From contig CM040443.1 in assembly GCA_022749755.1 (NCBI GenBank), forward strand, positions 16,521,244-16,585,243: 64,000 nucleotides of DNA, read 5' to 3'. A program made the position numbers and the translations under genes. Shown piece after piece: positions 57,841 to 64,000 of the stretch (position 1 is the stretch's first letter; each line of letters begins with the position of its first letter). The notes under the pieces are model-generated. The model saw only the letters and a list, made by a program, of their open reading frames with translations, did no database searches and was not told the DNA's origin. Source of the stretch: Azadirachta indica (taxonomy: Eukaryota > Streptophyta > Magnoliopsida > Sapindales > Meliaceae).

Positions 57841-58980
57841 AAAATTGACATATACCCCTTAATATTTGGAAAAATAGATATATATCCTTCTGATGTTTAG
57901 AAAAAAACAAATACCTCTCTCAAGTTTGAACAAATAGATACATACATCTCTTGTCTTTATTTCTGTTAGTTGACTAGATAGGTTATTGTTATTTGTATTT
58001 CTAAACTTTTAAATAATAGGATATTAAGAAATAGTTATTTTAGCGATAACAATTTAGTCTCTATTTTAATGTTTTTACAATATACTTTTTTTTAATTATC
58101 ACATTAGTCCATATTTTAATATTTTCCACAATATACTAAAGACTAAATAATTTTTTAACTTATTATTTCAATATAAAATTAAAAAAAATAATATTATTAA
58201 AAAATTCTAACGTGAGTTAGATCAAACCATACACTAAAATAATTTTAACCTTATTATTTTACTTTCACAATAATAATTTGATATTCAATTATCAAAAAAT
58301 TTTGAACAAAATATTTTTTAACATATATTTTTACATATAATATTATATATATAAAATAAATTTATTATATTTTCTTTAAAAAATAAATAAAATTAAATTA
58401 AATAATTAAATAATTATATATGTAACAAATAAAAATGATGAAAATTATCTTCTTTTTCTTATATTTTAATTAAAATTAAAGTATTTTATTTAACAATAAT
58501 ATAAAATATATTTAATTATTAATTCTATTAACAAATGATATTAAATTTTCTTCTTTTTTTATATTTTTTTTTATATTTTTATAATTTCTATGAAAAATAT
58601 AATAAAGTCAATATGATCTTTTAAATAAATATATTATATATAAAAATAAAATGTAAAAAAAAAATAAATTTTTTGACAATTAAATATCAAATTATTAAAT
58701 TTTTTTATTGAAATAATAAATTAAAAATTTAATGTTTAGTATATTGTAAAAAATATTAAAATAGGGACAAAATTATTATAACTAAAATAACTATTTCTTA
58801 ATTTGTTATTATTCAAACGTTTAGGGATGTAAATGATAATAATATAATCAGTCAACTAACAGAAATAAAAGTCAAGGGATATATGTCTATTTGTCTAAAT
58901 TTAAGGGAAGCATTTATTTTTCCCTAAACATCATGGGATATGTGTTTATTTCTCCAAACATTATGAATTATATGTTAGTT
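57841..58980. mobile_element. Foldback-type DNA element with TIRs of about 300 bp
   Basis: The left arm, about 57841-58200, pairs with the right arm, about 58680-58980, read in reverse: TTTCTGTTAGTTGACT at 57959 pairs with AGTCAACTAACAGAAA at 58852; AAGAAATAGTTATTTTAG at 58028 and TATTTTAATATTTT words also pair. The interior (58200-58680) is almost pure A/T. No transposase. A single-arm relative is at 17930-18170. Probably non-autonomous (MITE- or Mutator-like). Confidence 0.7.
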
Positions 58981-59500
58981 TTTCATTTATTCATGAACAA
59001 AATTAAAATTATAGTTAACAAATTCTCGAATAAGGAAATAATAAATTTCTATGTTTACGTACAACAATATTACAATATGATTCATTATTTTTATTCAATC
59101 TTTATTAATTTTTATATCATATGCATGATTGATTTCTATTTTTTTTTTAAAGAAATTTAAGCAAATGCAAAAAAGGAAATATGTTGTATATCAAACAGGA
59201 GAATAATGTACAAACTAATATAATCTATTACATATTTTTTTAAAAAAAAAAATCATATATCAACAAAAAAAATATACATACTAATATAATTTCTTAAAAT
59301 AATTTCTTTTTATTTATTATTTCGTAAATGTAATCAAAATTATTATATAATATACATATATCATTTAAAAGAGATATATGTTAAAATATCAATTATCAGA
59401 TTTTTTATTTTACAAAAACAAATAACTTAATACTTATTTTTAAATATTTAAAAAAATAAACATATTATTGAAATTCAGATTGTTTTGGCTACATAAACTA
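58981..59500. other. AT-rich spacer, nothing recognised
   Basis: The open frame at 58891-59160 is a low-complexity Tyr/Phe/Ile/Asn string overlapping the foldback arm and is not a gene. Confidence 0.4.
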
Positions 59501-60190
59501 ATTTCTCCATTATTTTTCCCTTGCATCCATGCAACAAGTTAGGTTTGTACCTAATTTGAAGAGAAATAAGATATATATCTTTAGGGATGTTGGATCAAGA
59601 GGCTATAGTTTTAAGCTTGTTAATCCTACTGACAATGGACTTGGTGCGTCAGCTAGCTTCAGGTCGGAGTATCAATTAAATGGCCCAAAGCTCATTTGAG
59701 ATTGTTGTGAGACGAGATAAAAGTGATTTTGAATAGCTAAAATTCATCTTAGGTATCTGTTGGGTTTGCTGTTTGTTGTTGTTGCTTGCCGCAATACGGA
59801 GGCTGCCCTTGTGCTATTGTTGTTGCTTTATCTTTTGCTAATCTGTTTGAGCTTCTGTCATGCTTGCTGCTAGATTTCTGCTAGCTTTATTACTGATTGG
59901 TGCTTTTAAATGCTGCTGGTTATCTTGTGCTTTGCTTACTGCAACAAGTATTTTTGTTGCAATATTGGCTTATTTTTGCTTATTCTGTTGTTTTTACCTA
60001 GATGAGTTTGCTGGATCGATGCTGCTATTTTACTAGCTGAGTTCTCCAAACTTGGTTAATTATGTAAGCCTCTTTGGCATTTCTATTCTTGTTATTGTTT
60101 TACTTTATTTTTAATATATTTCCATTAAGCTTTTGCCCGGAGGTTATTTTTCAATAGTTTAACTTTTATCTATTTTTTTTTTTTTTTGAA
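59501..60190 (+). other. GC-shifted segment with TTGCTG-type repeats, possible LINE 3' tail
   Basis: Base composition changes clearly between about 59580 and 60150 (many TTGCTGCT, GCTTGCTG and GTTGTTG words). It ends in a T run at about 60170-60186. Plant L1-type LINE 3' UTRs often look like this, but I see no RT and no clear poly(A) tail on either strand, so the class is a guess. Confidence 0.25.
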
Positions 60191-60880
60191 AAAAAGTCAA
60201 TTTTCTGATATAGTATATATATACTGGAAATTAAGCGTGCAACAGGATCACATGTGGGCGGCTTTTATCAAACAAAAACAATTCAAGACCTAAATTAATT
60301 ATTTAACAAGTAATAAATTATATATATATAAATATATTTCTCTATCTAGCATTGAATTTAAAGAGACATGGAATGATGAAAGCAGGGCATTAGAAGAAGA
60401 AAAGCGTAAAGCATTTAATTGGTTTAATTGGTTTCGTTTTGGGTTGGTGAAATCATAAATGTTAATTAAACTATATATTAAAAAAAACTTAACTGTTATT
60501 TCTTGCTTCTTTATTACACGCAAATTCAACTTTTTTTCTTCTTTTGATATTGTTTTCACTTTTTATTTATATGCGTATGCACCTTAATGTGATATGAGAC
60601 CAAAATGAATATATTCTGTGCAGAGTTCATGACATTATGGAGAGGAATAGCAACAAGAGAAGGTACATTAATTCTTAGGCTTATTGGTGCAAAATTCTTT
60701 GAACATACAGTCAATCTATAGTGGCAAATACGTTGGATAGTGTTTCGTTTTGCATTGTGGAAAATTACTTCATTCTTTTTGCTATTTTAGTTTGTCAATC
60801 AATGAAATATCTTAGTCCCGTCTGTCATTTCCAGTGCTGATTACTAATTTTTTTGGTATCCATGATTTTTTTTAGGGAAA
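60191..60880. other. Spacer, nothing recognised
   Basis: AT-rich; an 86-codon minus-strand frame (60559-60299) has no recognised content. Confidence 0.35.
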
Positions 60881-61364
60881 TTTACAAAAATATTTACTGT
60901 TCACCCCATATTGTTAGAAATAACCACCGTTTAAAGTTATTTACAAAATAACCAACTAAATTTTTTTTAAACAAAATTACCCCCGATCCAAAAATTAAAA
61001 TCTTTCTTCTTCTTTCTCCAGTCTTACTGCTCTCTTGTATTTTGTTTCCTTCTTCTAATTTCTTCCGTCTTATCTTAATAAAGAGAGTTTTTCTTTAATT
61101 TTTTTATTATAAACTTAATTTTTCATTCCATTTCAACTAAAGGAAAGTAACCAAACATCAAAGTACAAGTAGGTGGGTGATTATAATTTGAAAAATTAAG
61201 GAAGAAAATTTGTTGAAAATATAAAAATTGATGTTGTTTGTGTGTAGTTAGAGATTATAGTAATAGAAATTATTATTAAGGTGTGTGTTAATTGTTTGAA
61301 TGTGTTTGGTATAAATGATTGAGAGAGAAAATGAAAATAGAGAATGTGGGAACAAATTTGCAAC

Positions 61365-61489
61365 GTAGCTTCAATCATAGGTGATTTTTTCCTTATGATC
61401 GAAAATTAGTTTCAATCATATGCTTTTCTCCTCATAATCAAAACTAACTTTTAATCATAAGGAAAAAATCACCTATAATCGAAAGTTAC
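61365..61489. repeat. Near-perfect long hairpin (arms about 57 bp, loop under 10 bases)
   Basis: The left arm 61365-61422 and right arm 61430-61489 are reverse complements with a few mismatches and one bulge. The central block TAGGTGATTTTTTCCTTATG (61379-61398) pairs without error. An RNA from either strand would fold into a single long stem. It may be the core of a short foldback element or a miRNA-like precursor; nothing in the sequence shows that it is transcribed. Confidence 0.8.
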
Positions 61490-62039
61490 CTTCGATCAGA
61501 TACGAATAAAATTTCATGTTTGCCATTCATTTTTAAGTAGAATTTGAGCAATTTTTATTTTTCTTAAATGGTGAAAAATTGTCTTTAGTTAGAATTATAT
61601 ATGTAATATTATTAATATTGTTGGGTTTTTATGTAGGCATGACAAAGCCAGTAATAATAATTACTATAGAGGGGGGCTTATGGGATCGAACATCGAATGG
61701 AGGTTAATATACCAGCAATTATTTTTCTAATTCTGGAGAAATTGAAACTGCAATTTTGCTCATGAACCAAAACTTAATATGATTGAAATTGTTGACGGAA
61801 ATCTGTCATCAAAACTGCCTCTAAATTATAGCTCTTTGGAGTCTCCGCAAAAAAAATACGAAACTATTGATTCAAATGTGTTAAAGAGGAATGAATGTGA
61901 ATGAAATCGTGTAGATACATAATAAATATAAACATTATTTCGATCAGACACTACTCTTGTAGTTTCGCTCATATGTAATCTTTGAAGTGTTAAAATCAAA
62001 ATTAAATTTTCCATTGATTCCCTAACCAAAATACAAAAG

Positions 62040-62296
62040 ATGTGGTTTCGATCACATAATGCTAAGCGGTATTGATCACATGCAAAATTTTTAACATGGT
62101 TGAAAGTGTAGTTTCAATTTTTCTAGAATCATAGCTAGAAAAGAGGTAATTTCGATGAATGCAAAATTTTTAACGTAATCGAAAGTGGAGTTTCAATTTT
62201 TTTTCAGAATTAGAGACAGAAAAGAGATAGTTTTGATCACATAGTGCTGAGCAGTTTCGATCAATGTAAAATTTTTAACGTGATCGAAACTATAGT
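62040..62296. repeat. Three degenerate tandem units of about 65-105 bp
   Basis: Units near 62044-62147, 62148-62231 and 62232-62296 share TTTCGAT(C/G), (A/T)TGCAAAATTTTTAACRTR, TCGAAAGTGxAGTTTCAATTTTT and AGAAAAGAG. The words are the same as those around the hairpin at 61.4 kb (TTTCAATCAT, ATCGAAA), so both may belong to one element of about 1.4 kb (60.9-62.3 kb). Confidence 0.65.
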
Positions 62297-62559
62297 CATC
62301 AATGTATTCCAAAATTTAACCAATATATTATATAATTTATCATCCAATTTATTTTATTGATTAAAATTATACATATACATATTTATCATGTATTGTATTA
62401 AAGAAATAATGTATAAACAATTATATTGTCATATAATAAAACTCAAAAAATACAAAACATACACAGGAAGATACATATTTTTGTTCCCTAATACTATGTT
62501 GTCTTCAATGCATTACTTACAAATAATAATATATACATTAAATTTCACAAATTTTTTTT

Positions 62560-63066
62560 TCTTATGAAGGACAAGAGGCTGGGACTGTTTTGCTTGAATG
62601 TGTGGCTAAAGATGAATTATATCTACTGCAAGAAACAAATGAAAGCCTTAGTTTGCAAGTGCATAATTCTTCTTCTTTAAAAAATCTTGAGTTTTAATGA
62701 GCGAATTCTAATAAGGTGTCACCGATCAAAGAAATGCAACTAAGTCTTTTTTATCTCCATGTTTCAATTTTGTTCTTTCAAATAAATTAGAATTGTGGCA
62801 CAGAAAGCTGGGTCATTTTAATCTCAATATATGCTTTGCATGTTAGTCTGGCAAAGCTTACAAGCAACATTTTGGCACTTCTGAAACCAAAGCCACTAGA
62901 CCTTTAGAATGAATTCATATAAATCTTTGGGGTCTAGCACTAATTACTTAGTCAAAAGGATATAAATATTATGTTAGTTTTCTTGATGATTTTGCACAAT
63001 ATACTTGGTTTTTTCATTTGACTATCAAATCTTAAGCTTTTACCATACTTTTACAATATAAACATA
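62560..63066 (+). pseudogene. Ty1/copia pol fragment (protease end to integrase start)
   Basis: Plus frames: AGTVLLECVAKDELYLL (near 62580-62635), LWHRKLGHFNLNICFAC (62792-62843, pre-integrase zinc finger with H-x3-H and the first C), SGKAYKQHFGTSETKATRPL (62846-62905) and SKGYKYYVSFLDDFAQYTWF (near 62955-63012), the start of the integrase core with its Asp. Stops interrupt it. It ends exactly where LTR A copy 3 begins, so it was the target of that insertion. It is a different element from copia C. Confidence 0.8.
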
Positions 63067-63865
63067 TGAAGAATAGATGTTTCAAATTCTTGAGAACCTA
63101 AGTACCTGAGTACCCGAGTACCTGAGAGCCCAAGAACTTAAAAAGTCAACATAGAGTAGTTGTCTTGACTTGATGAGAATCTAATCTAATATCTAAGTAC
63201 TCGACGACCAAAGGAGTAAAGGTAGAGTAATCATCTTGACTTTAAGAGGATTTGATATGGTATCTGAAGACTTAAGGACCTGAGGACCTAAGGAGTCAAG
63301 GTGGAGTAATCATCCTAACTTGAAGAGGATTTGATCTAGTATCCAAATACCCGAGGACCCAAGGACTCAAGGACCTAAGGACCCAAAGAGTCAAGATGAA
63401 GTAGTCATCTTGACTTCAAGAAGACTGATATAGTATCTAAGTATTCGAGGACCTGCAGACCCAAGGAGATGTTGTCATCCTAACTTGAAGAAGATACCAA
63501 ACCTACTTGAATTGGGATTTTTAAGGGCATTATACAAACCTATACTCTTGAGTATTGAAAGAAGGGAGAGGTGAGAGGAAAAAAAGGAGAAGAGAGGGAG
63601 AAACTAAAGACAGGTAATTTGAAAGAAAAGAGTCATCTTGTACAGATTCTATCTTCTACTTTTAGTAAAAGCTCTTACATGTGTTTGCTCCGTAGATGTA
63701 AACAATTTTTCTGACCACGTAAATCTTTTTTATATCTGCTCTTGTTTATTATTTTCATGTTTTGTGTTCATTATATGGTCAAACTTGATAGCTTTATTAG
63801 ATAATAATATTGATTCAATCAGACCAGTGTTAGAACATTATTTCTGAGGTTGGTTTTCCACAACA
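63067..63865 (+). mobile_element. Copia LTR, family A, copy 3 (5' LTR)
   Basis: Starts TGAAGAATAGATG, ends CCACAACA. Contains about five units of about 85 bp (near 63141, 63211, 63295, 63389 and 63465), more than the copies at 3.8 kb or 49.2 kb, which explains its greater length. A primer-site start follows, so this is a 5' LTR of a plus-strand element running off the window. Confidence 0.8.
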
Positions 63866-63866
63866 A

Positions 63867-63878
63867 TTGGTATGAAGA
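63867..63878 (+). other. Degenerate primer-binding site
   Basis: TTGGTATGAAGA just after the LTR end keeps the TTGGTAT start of the initiator-Met primer site. The rest is replaced by GAAGAAATTCAAT, which also occurs at 63930-63942 in the gag start, perhaps through a small duplication or gene conversion. Confidence 0.5.
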
Positions 63879-63907
63879 AATTCAATCAAACCAGTTTCGA
63901 AGTAACA

Positions 63908-64000
63908 ATGTCTTTGCCTAAACTTGATATGAAGAAATTCAATGGAGATAATGACTTTAACTTGTGGCGTCTGAAGATAAGGGCAATATTGGTTTATTAA
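63908..64000 (+). pseudogene. Family A copia gag, N-terminus (runs to window edge)
   Basis: ATG 63908 opens MSLPKLDMKKFNGDNDFNLW, then RLKIRAILVY and a TAA at 63998-64000, the last base of the window. F-x-G-x-N-D-F-x-L-W is the start of Ty1/copia gag. The early stop lies where gags of this type continue with a Gln-containing segment, so a CAA-to-TAA change is likely. The rest lies beyond the window. Confidence 0.8.

Noticed and set aside
58891..59160. 89-codon plus-strand frame
   Set aside because: Starts inside the foldback right arm and continues in Tyr/Phe/Asn-rich AT sequence; no sign of selection.

Overview
This window reads as nuclear DNA of a flowering plant, most likely a dicot. It is strongly AT-rich and gene-poor. 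Split exons with GT/AG borders are visible, and nearly all recognisable coding sequence is decayed plant LTR retrotransposon (Ty1/copia, Ty3/gypsy chromovirus, Tat-like, Athila-like). No bacterial operons, rRNA, convincing tRNA or CRISPR array was seen. No intact host gene is present. The only host gene signal is the 5' end of a SEN1/UPF1-type helicase-like gene, present twice in opposite orientation.

Layout. 0-18 kb: a broken helicase-like 5' end on the minus strand (192-1314) and its inverted partner on the plus strand (12985-14963) lie head to head. Between them are a copia LTR plus RNase H remnant (3843-5177), a terminal-inverted-repeat element (5556-7064), a probable LTR (about 9156-9850), and repeat blocks that recur on the far side of the second copy (15.7-17.9 kb). 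18.5-23 kb: a decayed Tat-like gypsy polyprotein on the plus strand. 23.3-30.5 kb: a fragment of a chromovirus LTR, then a SIRE/Maximus-like copia element on the minus strand with two long LTRs, a primer-binding site and a gag remnant.

30.7-46.8 kb: an old, internally deleted Athila-like element on the minus strand. Its 3' LTR is split by a structurally complete chromovirus on the plus strand (32126-40931), with two LTRs of about 1.7 kb and a perfect 5-bp target-site duplication (GAAGG). The chromovirus has gag, protease, RT, RNase H, integrase and a chromodomain in normal order, all broken by stops and frameshifts. It also carries an unrecognised 450-bp reading frame between the 5' LTR and gag.

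46.8-64 kb: an unclassified repeat region, then a nest of copia elements. An LTR of the same family as the one at 3.8-4.6 kb (49210-49796) is cut by a second copia on the minus strand (49797-about 54065). That one runs directly into the gag of a plus-strand copia (to about 57080). The junction was recently rearranged into a nearly identical 405-bp direct duplication plus an inverted arm (53777-54850). Further right are a 1.1-kb foldback element (57841-58980), a stretch with a near-perfect long hairpin and degenerate tandem repeats (60.9-62.3 kb), a copia pol fragment, and a third LTR of the first copia family whose primer site and gag start run off the right edge.

The pieces do not form a working pathway; the window records nested insertion, deletion and duplication. 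Many inactivating changes fit C-to-T or G-to-A decay. The items most worth a second look are the helicase inverted duplication, the extra chromovirus reading frame, the 54-kb duplication/inversion and the 61.4-kb hairpin. All family calls are made by eye from motifs; no database search was run.
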